Assembly: GCF_001513785.1 (NCBI RefSeq)
Contig: NZ_LNQS01000008.1
Location: 744,001 to 808,000, forward strand
Direction: 5' to 3'
DNA: 64,000 nucleotides
Source: Rheinheimera sp. EpRS3
Lineage (GTDB): Bacteria > Pseudomonadota > Gammaproteobacteria > Enterobacterales > Alteromonadaceae
The notes under the pieces are model-generated. The model was not told the DNA's origin and did not search any database. It saw only the letters and a program-made list of their open reading frames with translations. Shown piece after piece: positions 48,217 to 57,536 of this stretch; within the stretch, counting starts at the first letter, position 1, and every line of letters begins with the position of its first letter. A program made the position numbers and the translations under genes.

Positions 48217-49188
48217 ATGACGCTCGAACAGATCCAGCAGCTAACGTCTGCCGATATGGCTGACGTTAATCAACATATTTTTTCTCAGTTAAATTCAGAT
48301 GTCGCCCTGATTAATCAACTAGGCATTTATATCGTCAATAGTGGCGGCAAACGCCTGCGCCCTTTATTAGCCGTATTGGCGGCAAAAGCGCTGGGCTATC
48401 GGGGCAATGCTCATGTTACGGTTGCAGCTATTATCGAATTTATTCACACCTCAACACTGCTGCACGATGACGTGGTTGATGAATCTACTTTACGCCGGGG
48501 CAAACAAACTGCTAATGCAGTGTTTGGTAACCAGGCCAGCGTATTAGTGGGTGACTTCCTCTATAGCCGCTCGTTTCAGATGATGGTATCGCTGGACAAC
48601 ATGCGTATTATGCAAATTCTTGCTGACGCCACCAACGTGATAGCTGAAGGTGAAGTGCTGCAATTAATGAACGTAAATGACCCGGATACGACTGAGCAAA
48701 GCTATATGCAGGTTATTTACTGTAAAACAGCAAAGCTGTTTGAAGCCGCCACCCAGCTAGCCGCTATTATTGCTAACCAACCTGAAGCTATCGTGAACAG
48801 TATGAAGCTTTACGGCATGCACCTTGGCACTGCTTTCCAGCTGATTGACGATGTACTAGATTATCAGGCTGATGCCAGTGAGCTGGGGAAAAATATTGGC
48901 GACGACCTTGCTGAAGGCAAACCCACGTTGCCGTTAATCCATGCACTGAAACACGGCACTGCAGCCCAACAGGCGCTGATCCGTGAAGCAATAGTAGAAG
49001 GCAATGGCATGGCACATCTTGAGGCCATTATGGCCGCGTTGCATGAAACCAAGGCCTTTGATTACACCCGCGACCTTGCAGAGCAAGAAGCAGAAAAAGC
49101 CCGTCAGGCATTGGCGATTTTACCAGAGTCTGAACATAAGCAGGCATTACTGGCATTAGCCAATATTGCCGTGTCCAGAACCCACTAA
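48217..49188 (+). CDS. ispB: Octaprenyl diphosphate synthase
   Basis: This 323-residue trans-prenyltransferase has the two Asp-rich motifs LLHDDVVDES and LIDDVLDYQ and the GGKRLRP block. It extends farnesyl diphosphate with isopentenyl units to make the C40 side chain of ubiquinone. The ATG at 48217 matches the E. coli IspB start (MxLExI); a TTG nine bases upstream is rejected. There is no clear ribosome site and the leader is short. Divergent from rplU, as in E. coli. Confidence 0.95.
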   Translation: MTLEQIQQLTSADMADVNQHIFSQLNSDVALINQLGIYIVNSGGKRLRPLLAVLAAKALGYRGNAHVTVAAIIEFIHTSTLLHDDVVDESTLRRGKQTANAVFGNQASVLVGDFLYSRSFQMMVSLDNMRIMQILADATNVIAEGEVLQLMNVNDPDTTEQSYMQVIYCKTAKLFEAATQLAAIIANQPEAIVNSMKLYGMHLGTAFQLIDDVLDYQADASELGKNIGDDLAEGKPTLPLIHALKHGTAAQQALIREAIVEGNGMAHLEAIMAALHETKAFDYTRDLAEQEAEKARQALAILPESEHKQALLALANIAVSRTH

Positions 49189-49202
49189 ATTTTGCCAGGT
49201 AT

Positions 49203-49230
49203 AAAAAAAGGCGCTGACGCGCCTTTTTTT
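49203..49230. terminator. Bidirectional terminator between ispB and mdh
   Basis: Seven A residues, GGCGC-TGAC-GCGCC stem, then seven T residues. Because the stem is extended by A-T pairs, it can serve both convergent genes. Confidence 0.9.
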
Positions 49231-49244
49231 ATACTGTGGCTAAC

Positions 49245-50183
49245 TTAGTTATTCTTTACAAACTCTTCGCCTAAGCTGATATCAGCTTTTAAAGTGCCAA
49301 GCATGTCGTTCATAGCTTTTTGCTCATAGCCACTTAAAGTACCGATTGGCAGTAATGCTTCTACGCCATTTTTACCCAGCGTAATAGGTTGAGCGAAGAA
49401 GCGTGCGTACTCGCCGTTACCTTCAACATAAGCATATTCCGTTACTTTTTCGCCCTGCAAGCCCTTGATTAAGGAAATACAGAAACGCGCAGCAGCCTGG
49501 CCCATTGATAACGTAGCAGATCCACCACCGGCTTTAGCTTCAACCACTTCGGTACCGGCGTTCTGGATACGGTGCGTTAATGATGCGACTTCGTCATCAG
49601 AGAAACTAACACCTGCAACCTGTGATAATAACGGCAGAATAGTAGTACCACTGTGACCACCGATTACCGGCACTGTTACTTCCGTTGGATTTTTACCTTT
49701 TAATTCACCGATAAAGGTTTCTGCACGGATCACATCCAGTGTAGTCACACCGAACAAGCGACGCGGATCGTAGGTACCGGCCTTTTTGAAAACGTCAGCA
49801 GCAATAGCAACAGTGGTATTTACCGGGTTAGTAATAATACCCACCAGCGCTTTCGGGCACTGTTGCACAATCGCTTCAGCTAAAGTTTTTACCACACCGG
49901 CATTAATGTTGAATAAATCTGAACGGTCCATACCTGGCTTGCGTGGCATACCGGCAGGGATCATCACAATGTCTGCACCAGCCAGTGCAGTGTGTAAGTC
50001 TTCTTTACCGTAACCTGTTACTTTAACAGCGGTAGGGATATGGCTTAAATCAACCGCAACACCCGGGGTTACCGGCGCCAAATCATATAACGCTAAATCT
50101 GTGCCTGCAGGTAAGTCTAATTTAAGCAATAACGATAATGCCTGGCCAATACCACCGGCGGCACCTAATACGGCAACTTTCAT
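49245..50183 (-). CDS. mdh: Malate dehydrogenase
   Basis: This 312-residue enzyme has the NAD-binding [20 protein letters not shown]. Catalytic residues lie in [17 protein letters not shown] (substrate Arg) and [13 protein letters not shown], with the proton-relay His in [15 protein letters not shown]. It oxidises malate to oxaloacetate in the TCA cycle. Length and sequence match the E. coli type. AGGGAG lies upstream of the ATG. It is divergent from argR, the conserved gammaproteobacterial arrangement. Confidence 0.98.
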   Translation of the reverse strand: MKVAVLGAAGGIGQALSLLLKLDLPAGTDLALYDLAPVTPGVAVDLSHIPTAVKVTGYGKEDLHTALAGADIVMIPAGMPRKPGMDRSDLFNINAGVVKTLAEAIVQQCPKALVGIITNPVNTTVAIAADVFKKAGTYDPRRLFGVTTLDVIRAETFIGELKGKNPTEVTVPVIGGHSGTTILPLLSQVAGVSFSDDEVASLTHRIQNAGTEVVEAKAGGGSATLSMGQAAARFCISLIKGLQGEKVTEYAYVEGNGEYARFFAQPITLGKNGVEALLPIGTLSGYEQKAMNDMLGTLKADISLGEEFVKNN

Positions 50184-50302
50184 AATTATCTCCCTAGATA
50201 ACGGTTGAATGAAAACGCGCCAACAATACTGAAACCGCGTTGAAAATACAAATAGCTTAAGCCTAAAGTCTAAGCATTTTAGCGAATTTTAGTGTACTTT
50301 AC

Positions 50303-50315
50303 TTCACAAAGTGAA
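50303..50315. promoter_or_regulatory. Inverted repeat between mdh and argR
   Basis: TTCAC-AAA-GTGAA lies 56 bp upstream of the argR start. It does not match the ARG-box half-site orientation (TGAAT...ATTCA), so I note it only as a possible operator in this divergent region. Confidence 0.25.
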
Positions 50316-50370
50316 TGCGGCCACGAACTTTGCTAAGATAACGCCACGAAACAAGAGGTAAGAGTGTTAT

Positions 50371-50844
50371 ATGACCAGGCAAGCCAAACAGGAAGTGTTA
50401 ATTCAGGCTTTTAAAGCGCTGTTGAAGATGGAAAAATTTGGTTCTCAAAGTGAAATTGTCGACGCCCTGAAAAACGAGGGCTTTGATAATATCAGCCAGT
50501 CAAAAGTATCACGCATGCTGAGCAAATATGGCGCTGTGCGCACCCGTAATGCTAAGCAGGAAATGGTATACACCCTGCCGCCCGAATTGGGTATGCCAAC
50601 GACTAAAAGCTCATTACGCCAGTTAGTACTGGATATCGAACACAACGATGTCATGATCATTATCCGCACCAGCCCGGGCGCAGCGCAGCTTATAGCACGT
50701 ATGCTCGACTCTATTGGCAAGGCAGAAGGTGTGCTGGGTACTATTGCCGGTGACGACACCATCTTTATCGCGCCAAATAAGGTGCAGAATATTAATGAGA
50801 TCCTGCAGACAGTAACGCAGCTATTTGAAGGCAAGCTAGCCTAA
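50371..50844 (+). CDS. argR: Arginine repressor ArgR
   Basis: This 157-residue protein has an N-terminal winged helix (about 1-70; [20 protein letters not shown] then [20 protein letters not shown]). A C-terminal arginine-binding/hexamer domain follows ([33 protein letters not shown]). With L-arginine it represses arginine biosynthesis genes. The GTxAGDDT block that contacts arginine is intact. Confidence 0.96.
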   Translation: MTRQAKQEVLIQAFKALLKMEKFGSQSEIVDALKNEGFDNISQSKVSRMLSKYGAVRTRNAKQEMVYTLPPELGMPTTKSSLRQLVLDIEHNDVMIIIRTSPGAAQLIARMLDSIGKAEGVLGTIAGDDTIFIAPNKVQNINEILQTVTQLFEGKLA

Positions 50845-51765
50845 TTACAGTTTTGCTGCCAGCTCAAGAAAACTTATAGACGGCACAAAAAACGCGGCAC
50901 TAAAATCAATGCGGCTGTAATTTAGTAGCTGATCATAGCCCTGAGTTTGCTCTGCCAGCCCTAACCTGCGTTTGAGTTGCTGCAGCAGAACGCCCGCATC
51001 TGCTGCATAGGTTAACTGCAACATCCCTTGTACCTTTGGTTGTGAAAAAGGCATGTTTTGCTGCAAAAAAATACCCTGCGCGGTATCTGGCTGCATCACT
51101 GCATAATGGCTATCAGCGGCCTGTCGCCCTGCTAGAAAGGGTTTACCCGACACTTTATCCATTCCCATTATGTCTTCCTGTTGCCCAGTATTCAGTTGCT
51201 GCCAACTGCTCAGATCAAAATTAAGACAATGTAAATACAAGTAACTGCCGCCGGCAAAGACCGGCTGCTGAAGATGGTCAACTAATGCTGCCACACGCTT
51301 GGTTTTTCCTTTTGGATTACACGGTGCATCAATGAAACCGGTAAGGCTGCGGCCATCAAGATAACGAAACCCCTGAATATGCTCCTGCAACTCAGCATGG
51401 CCCTGTAACAGCTGCAACACCTGTTGCGTGGCAATAAAATTAACGTCCAGACGGTCAGAGCGGATTTGAATCATTAAATCCAGTGGCACAGGCGCAAGAT
51501 CAATATCCTCAGCCGGTAAATCAGGAAAAGGGCTAAGGCCCGCAGGTCTGGCATCCGGATACAACATATCCCAGTAGTTGCTACCAATAGCCACGACACT
51601 GGTTAACAATGCTTCAGAGAAATGCGTGGCCAAGCGATCAAATAGCTGTGGCAAACGGGCAAGTTTGTGCCGCAATACCCGCTCGTGCCCCTCCAGCGCG
51701 TTAAAGAATAAATAGCCACCATGCAGGTTTGCTTCAGTACAAATTCCCAGTTGCTCTCTGGCCAT
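50845..51765 (-). CDS. DyP-type peroxidase-like protein with altered active site
   Basis: This 306-residue protein has the two ferredoxin-like halves of the DyP family (YfeX-like). The GXXDG motif reads G143-F-I-D146-A: catalytic Asp present, final Gly changed to Ala. The proximal haem ligand fits His220 (ADSHYAV). The distal Arg expected four residues before the conserved Pro (R-Q-S-L-P-Y-G in YfeX) is Gln235 in LQQNMPFS. Loss of the distal Arg should lower peroxide cleavage, so haem binding or another activity may be retained. AAGGA lies five bases upstream of the ATG. It stands beside the csrB locus. Confidence 0.82.
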   Translation of the reverse strand: MAREQLGICTEANLHGGYLFFNALEGHERVLRHKLARLPQLFDRLATHFSEALLTSVVAIGSNYWDMLYPDARPAGLSPFPDLPAEDIDLAPVPLDLMIQIRSDRLDVNFIATQQVLQLLQGHAELQEHIQGFRYLDGRSLTGFIDAPCNPKGKTKRVAALVDHLQQPVFAGGSYLYLHCLNFDLSSWQQLNTGQQEDIMGMDKVSGKPFLAGRQAADSHYAVMQPDTAQGIFLQQNMPFSQPKVQGMLQLTYAADAGVLLQQLKRRLGLAEQTQGYDQLLNYSRIDFSAAFFVPSISFLELAAKL

Positions 51766-51817
51766 AACAATCCTTTTTTAACTACATGCCACAATAACCG
51801 CTTTCAGGCCGGTATTC

Positions 51818-51837
51818 TTGTGAGATATATCTCACAA
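51818..51837. promoter_or_regulatory. GacA/UvrY binding site of csrB
   Basis: TTGTGAGATATATCTCACAA is a perfect 20-bp palindrome. Its core TGTGAG-N6-CTCACA fits the GacA/UvrY box (TGTAAG-N6-CTTACA; E. coli form TGTGAGAGATCTCTTACA). It is centred about 160 bp upstream of the predicted csrB start, a distance similar to that in enterics. The AT-rich stretch between (51840-51960) could hold a DNA-bending site. Confidence 0.75.
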
Positions 51838-51977
51838 AAGAGTAAGTTTAAACGCTATTTTACATAGAAAGCACAAAGATGGAAAAACTGTATCACTATG
51901 AAATTAAAAGCAAAATTACAAAAAATAACACTTTTACAATAATATTACATAGTGCAAATGATAAAAAAGCCATGCCG

Positions 51978-51983
51978 TATACT
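51978..51983 (+). promoter_or_regulatory. -10 box of csrB promoter
   Basis: TATACT matches the sigma-70 -10 consensus at five of six bases. No good -35 hexamer lies 16-18 bp upstream, as expected for an activator-dependent promoter. Transcription would begin near 51990. Confidence 0.55.
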
Positions 51984-51989
51984 CACAAT

Positions 51990-52340
51990 AAAGCGCATAC
52001 TTTCTTCGTCAACGGATAAGCAGGCTGACAGGATGTCAGCGTTAAATGCACGAAGCAATACCTTGCTAGGATAGCACAGCGGTAGCAGACAGGACATGCT
52101 CAGGATGAGCACAGAATTTTCAGATTCTTCACCGGCGCTGAAAATAAAATGGAAGAAAGCAGGACCTCTCAGGATGAGAGTACATTATCAGGATGATAAT
52201 GTTTATGGATGACAGGACCAGGCAAGATGCCTTTTGGACACTCCGGGATGGAGCCAGGGATGAAATGCTACGGATAGTATCGACACGGATGACGAAAAAG
52301 GACCTTAGGTGGCCGCGTAGTTTGCGGCCTACCTTCTTTA
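51990..52340 (+). ncRNA. csrB: CsrB-family regulatory RNA (CsrA-sequestering)
   Basis: A 705-bp gap without a believable gene holds 17 GGA motifs between 52014 and 52302, all on the plus strand. Many sit in hairpin loops. GCTGAC-AGGAT-GTCAGC is at 52024-52040, TGCTA-GGA-TAGCA at 52064-52076, and TGCTC-AGGAT-GAGCA at 52097-52111. CTCTC-AGGAT-GAGAG is at 52166-52180, ACATTATC-AGGAT-GATAATGT at 52182-52202, and CTCC-GGGAT-GGAG at 52241-52253. CAGGATG in loops is the repeat of CsrB RNAs, which bind many CsrA dimers and relieve repression of target mRNAs. Predicted length is about 350 nt, close to E. coli CsrB. A -10 box and UvrY palindrome precede it and a terminator ends it. Exact ends are inferred. 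Confidence 0.92.
52307..52339 (+). terminator. Terminator of csrB
   Basis: AGGT-GGCCGC pairs with GCGGCC-T-ACCT (one bulged T) around a seven-base loop, followed by TTCTTT. The T run is interrupted, so termination efficiency is uncertain, but the location right after the last GGA motif fits. Confidence 0.7.
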
Positions 52341-52470
52341 CCGATACCGCAACAATATCTACCTGCACCACACTCGTTTATCTCATCTTCAGTGCAAAAT
52401 CCAATGTAATATTATCTTACTCAGGCTACACTTGCCCTTGCTGTAATCTGTCAAAGGACCTGTATCTGAT

Positions 52471-55284
52471 ATGCTATTAAATGGACGTAAAACCTGCATT
52501 ATATTGTTGTGGTGTTTATCATTAACGCCCGGGACATTGTTTGCCTCAGCAGAGGCTGATTATGAGAAAGCACTACAAGCCTTTCAGCAAAACGAGCAAC
52601 AGGCCGCTTATATTCACCTGAAAAATGTCCTGCAACAAGCCCCCGATCATATCCCTGCCAAAGTGCTGATGGGAAAGATCCTGCTACAAAAAGGTTATTT
52701 CAACGAGGCAATTGTCGAGTTTGAAGAATCCCTGCGTGAAGGCGCCGATATTGAGCTTATGTTAGCTGAACTGGCAAATAGCTATTTATTTACCGGCAAA
52801 CATCAACAGGTTATTGCTTTGGGCCAGGACCATAAGCTATCTGCCGACAGTCAGTTTGACTGGCATTTATTTACCGCTGCGGCCTATCTTAATCTGAATG
52901 ACACTGACAACGCGCGGCAGCATTTTCAATTGGCGGGCAAACTGCAGCCAGACTCTGTGCGGCTGTTAAACAGCCAGGCTGCATTGCTGTTAAAAGAAAA
53001 GCGTTTAAAAGAAGCCGAATTACTGATAGAGCAAGCGTTGCAACAAAATAACGCTAACCCCCAGTCACTGCAGTTGAAGGCTGAGTTATTACAATTACAA
53101 GGACAGTTGCCCAAAGCGCAGCACTACTATGAACAAGCGGTTCAGCTCAGCCCTCAGGATCCCTTACTTCGGCGTGCTTTACTACGCAACTATGTCAGCC
53201 AGTATAAAACCGAGCTGGCAGAAAAAACGCTGCAAATAATTTTACAGCAAACCCCGGATGACCCTTATGCCTTGCTATTATCAGCCTGGCTGTCATCATT
53301 AAAACAAAATCTGGCTGATGCCACAGCTGTCAGCACTCAGCTTAGCGAAAAATTGTGGCAACTGACGAAAGAGCAAGTAGTTAACCAACCATCACTGCTG
53401 TTTTCCCGCGCTTTGTTATCTTACGTCGACGGCAACTATGAGAAAGCCCGCAGTGATCTGGTTTCTTATAATCAGGCGGTGCCGGCAGATCTCAACGCTG
53501 TTGCTATCCTGACAGATGTTTATATCAGACAGGGCGATAACGGCGTAGCAATACAATTGTTGGAGCGCCATTTAGCCCAGCTTAATAATATGCCGGAACT
53601 GGCACAGCGCCTGATAACACTTTATATAAGAACAAACCGGGCTTATAAAGCGGAGCAGCTCATAGCCAATTTACGCTTACAGTTTCCAGACAATATCGAT
53701 TTTACACTGCTTCATGCTGCTGTATTAAAGCAAATAGCCCAGGATCAACAAGCCCGTGATTTAATCGCCGAGCAGTCAGCACTGCATAGCGATAACCTAT
53801 TGCTGCGTATAAACCATGCGTTGCTTGCTTTGGATAATAAAGATTATGCCCAGGCACTGACGCTGGCGGATCAACTGCTGTCGGAAGACGCCGATAATGT
53901 GCATTATCTGAATTTTAAAGCTGCGACACTGATCAAAAGTGGCCAGGCACAGCTAGCTATTCCTGTGCTGGAGCATATATTAACGTTGCAGCCAGCACAT
54001 ACGGCAGCGCAGTTTAATCTGGCAACGCTGGCTATTCACCAGCAGCAGTATCAACAGGCCATTGCATTGCTGGAACCTTTGGTACAGCTTTATCCACAGC
54101 ATAAACCAGCCAGTACCTTATTGGGCATGGCGTATTTCAGGGCTGAGCAGTTTGAAAAAGCTGAAGCGGTGCTGCTGAAAACCGTTGCCAGTAAACCCTA
54201 TCCACCGGCAGACGAACTGCTGTTTGACCTGTACTTTCAGCAAGGCCGTTACCAGCAAGCTCTGGTTGTAACAGAACAAGCGCTTAAACGTTCTTTTATG
54301 GATGAAACACTGCTGTGGAAGAAAGCCCAACTATTGCTGTTATTAAAGCAATCTGACGAAAGCATAAAAGTACAGAACTTGCTGGTTGGCCTGATAACGG
54401 CAGATGCAGACAAAATGCTACGCCTGGCCCTGATGCAGCGTGAAAGCGCAGATCTTGCAGCATCCGGCCAGTCACTGCACAGCGCACTGCAACTTGCTCC
54501 GCAACATAAGCTATTACAGCTGGAACTGGTCAACCATTACCTTATTACTGAGCAGTACAACAAAGCAGAGCAACAGCTTAAACCGCTGGCAGCTAAGTTT
54601 CCATCTGATCCGAACATACTGATGTTACAAGGTGATATTGTCGCCGCTCAGCGGCAATACGAAGCTGCCAGAAAAATCTACTTAAATGCTATAGGGCACG
54701 ACCCACAGTTCAGACTAGCCTGGGTTAAGCTGTACCAGCTGGCAAAATCTGGCTATGGCGCAAATGCCTTTACTGACGCAGCGTTAAAAACACTAAATAC
54801 CAGCAAAGATCCAAGTTGGCTTCGAAGATTACTGGCAGAACATTATGTGAATAAGCAACTCACAGCAGAAGCTATTACTCAGTATGAAACGTTGCTGGCC
54901 AACGGCGACTTTACGGAAGACGCTTTACTGCACAATAACCTGGCTAACCTGTATCTGGGCTCTGATACCGCAAAAGCCTTACAACATGCCGAAAAAACGC
55001 TGGCACTGGCACCCAAACAGGCATTCTCGTTAGATACCTACGGCTGGGTATTGGCGCAATCGGGTCAGTATCAGCAAGCGGTGGCAATCTTGCGGCAGGC
55101 AAATGCACTGAATGCCACTGATCCGGCGATTCGTTTTCATATAGCTTATACACTAGTAAAACTGCAGCGTCAGGCTGAAGCTATCGAACTGCTGCGACAA
55201 TTGCTGGCAAATAGCAATGACTTTACCGAAAAGCAACAAGCGACACAGTTGCTAGAGCAGCTTGTTGCAGCCAACTCAGCCTGA
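52471..55284 (+). CDS. Large exported TPR protein (PrsT-like)
   Basis: This 937-residue protein has a signal peptide (about 1-26). Some 20 or more tetratricopeptide-like helix pairs then cover almost the full length, for example AKVLMGKILLQKGYFNEAIV near the start and FSLDTYGWVLAQSGQYQQAV near the end. Size, start (ADYEKALQAFQQNEQQAAYI) and layout resemble the TPR proteins named PrsT that accompany exosortase/PEP-CTERM polysaccharide loci, but no exosortase or polysaccharide gene is near. A scaffold role in the periplasm is inferred. AAGGA lies about 12 bases before the ATG, a long spacing. It lies 130 bp downstream of csrB, and the end overlaps mgsA by nine bases. Confidence 0.8.
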   Translation: MLLNGRKTCIILLWCLSLTPGTLFASAEADYEKALQAFQQNEQQAAYIHLKNVLQQAPDHIPAKVLMGKILLQKGYFNEAIVEFEESLREGADIELMLAELANSYLFTGKHQQVIALGQDHKLSADSQFDWHLFTAAAYLNLNDTDNARQHFQLAGKLQPDSVRLLNSQAALLLKEKRLKEAELLIEQALQQNNANPQSLQLKAELLQLQGQLPKAQHYYEQAVQLSPQDPLLRRALLRNYVSQYKTELAEKTLQIILQQTPDDPYALLLSAWLSSLKQNLADATAVSTQLSEKLWQLTKEQVVNQPSLLFSRALLSYVDGNYEKARSDLVSYNQAVPADLNAVAILTDVYIRQGDNGVAIQLLERHLAQLNNMPELAQRLITLYIRTNRAYKAEQLIANLRLQFPDNIDFTLLHAAVLKQIAQDQQARDLIAEQSALHSDNLLLRINHALLALDNKDYAQALTLADQLLSEDADNVHYLNFKAATLIKSGQAQLAIPVLEHILTLQPAHTAAQFNLATLAIHQQQYQQAIALLEPLVQLYPQHKPASTLLGMAYFRAEQFEKAEAVLLKTVASKPYPPADELLFDLYFQQGRYQQALVVTEQALKRSFMDETLLWKKAQLLLLLKQSDESIKVQNLLVGLITADADKMLRLALMQRESADLAASGQSLHSALQLAPQHKLLQLELVNHYLITEQYNKAEQQLKPLAAKFPSDPNILMLQGDIVAAQRQYEAARKIYLNAIGHDPQFRLAWVKLYQLAKSGYGANAFTDAALKTLNTSKDPSWLRRLLAEHYVNKQLTAEAITQYETLLANGDFTEDALLHNNLANLYLGSDTAKALQHAEKTLALAPKQAFSLDTYGWVLAQSGQYQQAVAILRQANALNATDPAIRFHIAYTLVKLQRQAEAIELLRQLLANSNDFTEKQQATQLLEQLVAANSA

Positions 55285-55713
55285 TACTTTATCCAGCCGT
55301 TGCTGATATACAGAGAAATCTGGCACCTCGCGCTGGTAGTCTTGTTGATAAAGCGAAGAGTGGACAATAAAATCTGCTGTAGCCTGATTACAGGCTACAG
55401 GTATATTCCATACCACAGCCAAACGTATAAGCGCTTTCACATCAGGATCATGAGGTTGCGATGACAGCGGATCCCAGAAAAATACCAGCCAGTCAATTTT
55501 CTGCTCAGCAATCATCGCACCAATCTGCTGATCGCCCCCCAAAGGCCCGCTGGCTAAACACAGCACCGGTTGTTGCAAGGCTTCAGCCACTAACTTACCG
55601 GTAGTGCCGGTTGCTACCAGCTGTTTATCAGCAAAAAAATCTTTGTGCGTAGTCACCCAGCGCAGCAATGCCTGCTTTTTACCATCATGGGCGACCAGTG
55701 CTATGGTTTTCAT
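55276..55713 (-). CDS. mgsA: Methylglyoxal synthase
   Basis: This 145-residue enzyme begins MKTIALVAHDGKKQALLRWV. It carries the phosphate loop ATGTTGKLV, the catalytic Asp61 in GPLGGDQQIGAMI, and FFWDPLSSQPHDPDVKALIR. It converts dihydroxyacetone phosphate to methylglyoxal and phosphate, an overflow valve of glycolysis. AAGGAG lies ten bases upstream of the ATG. All key residues are present. Confidence 0.96.
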   Translation of the reverse strand: MKTIALVAHDGKKQALLRWVTTHKDFFADKQLVATGTTGKLVAEALQQPVLCLASGPLGGDQQIGAMIAEQKIDWLVFFWDPLSSQPHDPDVKALIRLAVVWNIPVACNQATADFIVHSSLYQQDYQREVPDFSVYQQRLDKVSG

Positions 55714-55777
55714 ATCTATCGTGCTCCTTAATCTGCATTGCTACGCGTAGGGCGTGAGTGTGGTTAATATATCAGAT

Positions 55778-55802
55778 AAAAAAAAGCCCTGCATAGCAGG
55801 GC
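55778..55802 (-). terminator. Rho-independent terminator downstream of ilvC
   Basis: On the minus strand GCCCTGC-TAT-GCAGGGC is followed by eight T residues, about 95 bp past the ilvC stop. Confidence 0.9.
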
Positions 55803-55896
55803 AAAACAACCAAGGTCCACGTATAACATCGTTATTGGTCAGGTAACACAGCAGCTTCTGGCGGCTTGTGTACCTTTAACCACATAATTATTCCGG

Positions 55897-57378
55897 TTAC
55901 TGATTCGACTCCACTATGCGTTTCATCGCTGTCATATAACCACGTAACTTTTTACCTACTGTTTCTACCGGGTGTTGGCGGATAGCATCGTTTACCGCAA
56001 TCAACTTCAGGTTATCCACGCCATTACTGCCGTTGATACCCTTACCGATATATTCGCTGCTTAAACTATTGACAGTGTCTTTTAACAACGGCACTGCGGC
56101 ATGGGCAAACAGGTAGTTACCATATTCTGCTGTATCTGAAATCACTACGTTCATCTCATACAAACGCTTACGCGCTATGGTATTGGCAATTAACGGTGTT
56201 TCATGTAACGACTCATAGTACGCCGATTCAGCCACTATGCCGGCATCTACCATGGTTTCAAACGCCAGCTCTACGCCCGCTTTAACCATAGCGACTAACA
56301 ACAAACCACGGTCAAAATAATCCTGCTCAGCGATTTTTTCATCTGACACCGGAGCTTGCTCAAAACCACTGCTGCGGGTTTGTTCACGCCAGGTCAGCAG
56401 ATTTTTATCATCATTGGCCCAGTCCGCCATCATGGTGCGCGAAAACTCGCCGCTGATAATGTCGTCCATATGTTTTTCAAATAAAGGCCGTAGTGTGTGT
56501 TTCAGCTGCTCAGCTAAATCAAAGGCTTTAATTTTTGCCGGGTTACTTAAGCGGTCCATCATGTTGGTAATACCACCATGTTTTAACGCTTCGGTTACTG
56601 TTTCCCAGCCGTACTGAATCAACTTGGCGGCATAACCTGCCTCCACCCCATCGGCGACCATTTTATCGAATGCTAAAATAGCGCCGGTTTGTAACATGCC
56701 ACACAGTATGGTTTGCTCGCCCATCAGGTCGGATTTCACTTCCGCCACGAAAGACGACTGCAGCACACCAGCCCGATCTCCCCCCGTTGCCGATGCGTAT
56801 GCTTTGGCAATTTCCAAGCCTTGTCCTTTGGGATCATTTTCCGGGTGTACCGCGATTAATGTCGGTACCCCAAATCCTCTTTTATATTCTTCCCGCACTT
56901 CCGTCCCCGGGCATTTAGGTGCCACCATCACTACCGTGATGTCAGGCCGGATTTGCTTACCTTCCTCTACTATATTAAAACCGTGTGAGTAAGCTAAGGT
57001 TGCACCTTGCTTCATCAGCGGCATAATTGCATCTACTACACTGCTATGTTGTTTATCCGGCGTCAGGTTTAATACTAAATCTGCCGTCGGAATTAACTCT
57101 TCGTATGTACCGACAACAAAACCGTTGCTGCTGGCCTTTTGAAACGATGCGCGTTTTTCTGCAATCGCTTCGGCGCGCAATGCATAACTGATATTTAAAC
57201 CTGAGTCACGCATATTCAGGCCCTGGTTTAACCCCTGAGCACCGCAACCTACAATAACAATATTCCAGCCTTGTAACAGTGCGCAGCCATTGGCAAACTC
57301 AGATTTATCCATAAAGCGACATTGGCCTAACTGGCCCAACTGCTGACGTAAATTCAGCGTATTAAAATAATTTGTCAT
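55897..57378 (-). CDS. ilvC: Ketol-acid reductoisomerase, class II
   Basis: This 493-residue enzyme is the long (class II) form with a duplicated C-terminal domain, as in E. coli. The NADPH site reads [20 protein letters not shown]. Metal-binding acidic residues lie in [12 protein letters not shown], and the second knotted domain ends [18 protein letters not shown]. It performs the second step of isoleucine, leucine and valine synthesis. It is divergent from ilvY, whose product activates ilvC in E. coli when acetolactate or acetohydroxybutyrate accumulates. Confidence 0.97.
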   Translation of the reverse strand: MTNYFNTLNLRQQLGQLGQCRFMDKSEFANGCALLQGWNIVIVGCGAQGLNQGLNMRDSGLNISYALRAEAIAEKRASFQKASSNGFVVGTYEELIPTADLVLNLTPDKQHSSVVDAIMPLMKQGATLAYSHGFNIVEEGKQIRPDITVVMVAPKCPGTEVREEYKRGFGVPTLIAVHPENDPKGQGLEIAKAYASATGGDRAGVLQSSFVAEVKSDLMGEQTILCGMLQTGAILAFDKMVADGVEAGYAAKLIQYGWETVTEALKHGGITNMMDRLSNPAKIKAFDLAEQLKHTLRPLFEKHMDDIISGEFSRTMMADWANDDKNLLTWREQTRSSGFEQAPVSDEKIAEQDYFDRGLLLVAMVKAGVELAFETMVDAGIVAESAYYESLHETPLIANTIARKRLYEMNVVISDTAEYGNYLFAHAAVPLLKDTVNSLSSEYIGKGINGSNGVDNLKLIAVNDAIRQHPVETVGKKLRGYMTAMKRIVESNQ

Positions 57379-57536
57379 ACTACATCTCGGAATTTAGTGA
57401 AGTTTGCTCCAGCCAGTTTTGGCGAGCATAAGCAGAGCACAGGCTTTGCTTTAATAACGACATCATAGTTGCTGGATATAATTGCGTGAAGTGATATATT
57501 TACAACTCTGTATTTCACTTTATGGAATATAAGTCG

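Noticed and set aside
51818-51837. CRP (cAMP receptor protein) site
   Set aside because: TGTGA and TCACA halves are eight bases apart instead of six, whereas the spacing fits the GacA/UvrY box exactly.
52014-52302. Regularly recurring GGATG motifs resembling a direct-repeat or CRISPR-like array
   Set aside because: Units are too short and unevenly spaced, and the arms of each hairpin differ, which fits CsrA-binding loops and not CRISPR repeats.
52193-52480. 95-residue open frame on the plus strand across the csrB region
   Set aside because: It lies over the GGA-hairpin array, has no recognisable protein features and no reason to be coding; the RNA explains the sequence better. The same holds for an open frame on the minus strand at 52129-52371.
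55741-55750. CTACGCGTAG palindrome upstream of mgsA
   Set aside because: Ten bases only; too short to support a specific regulatory claim.
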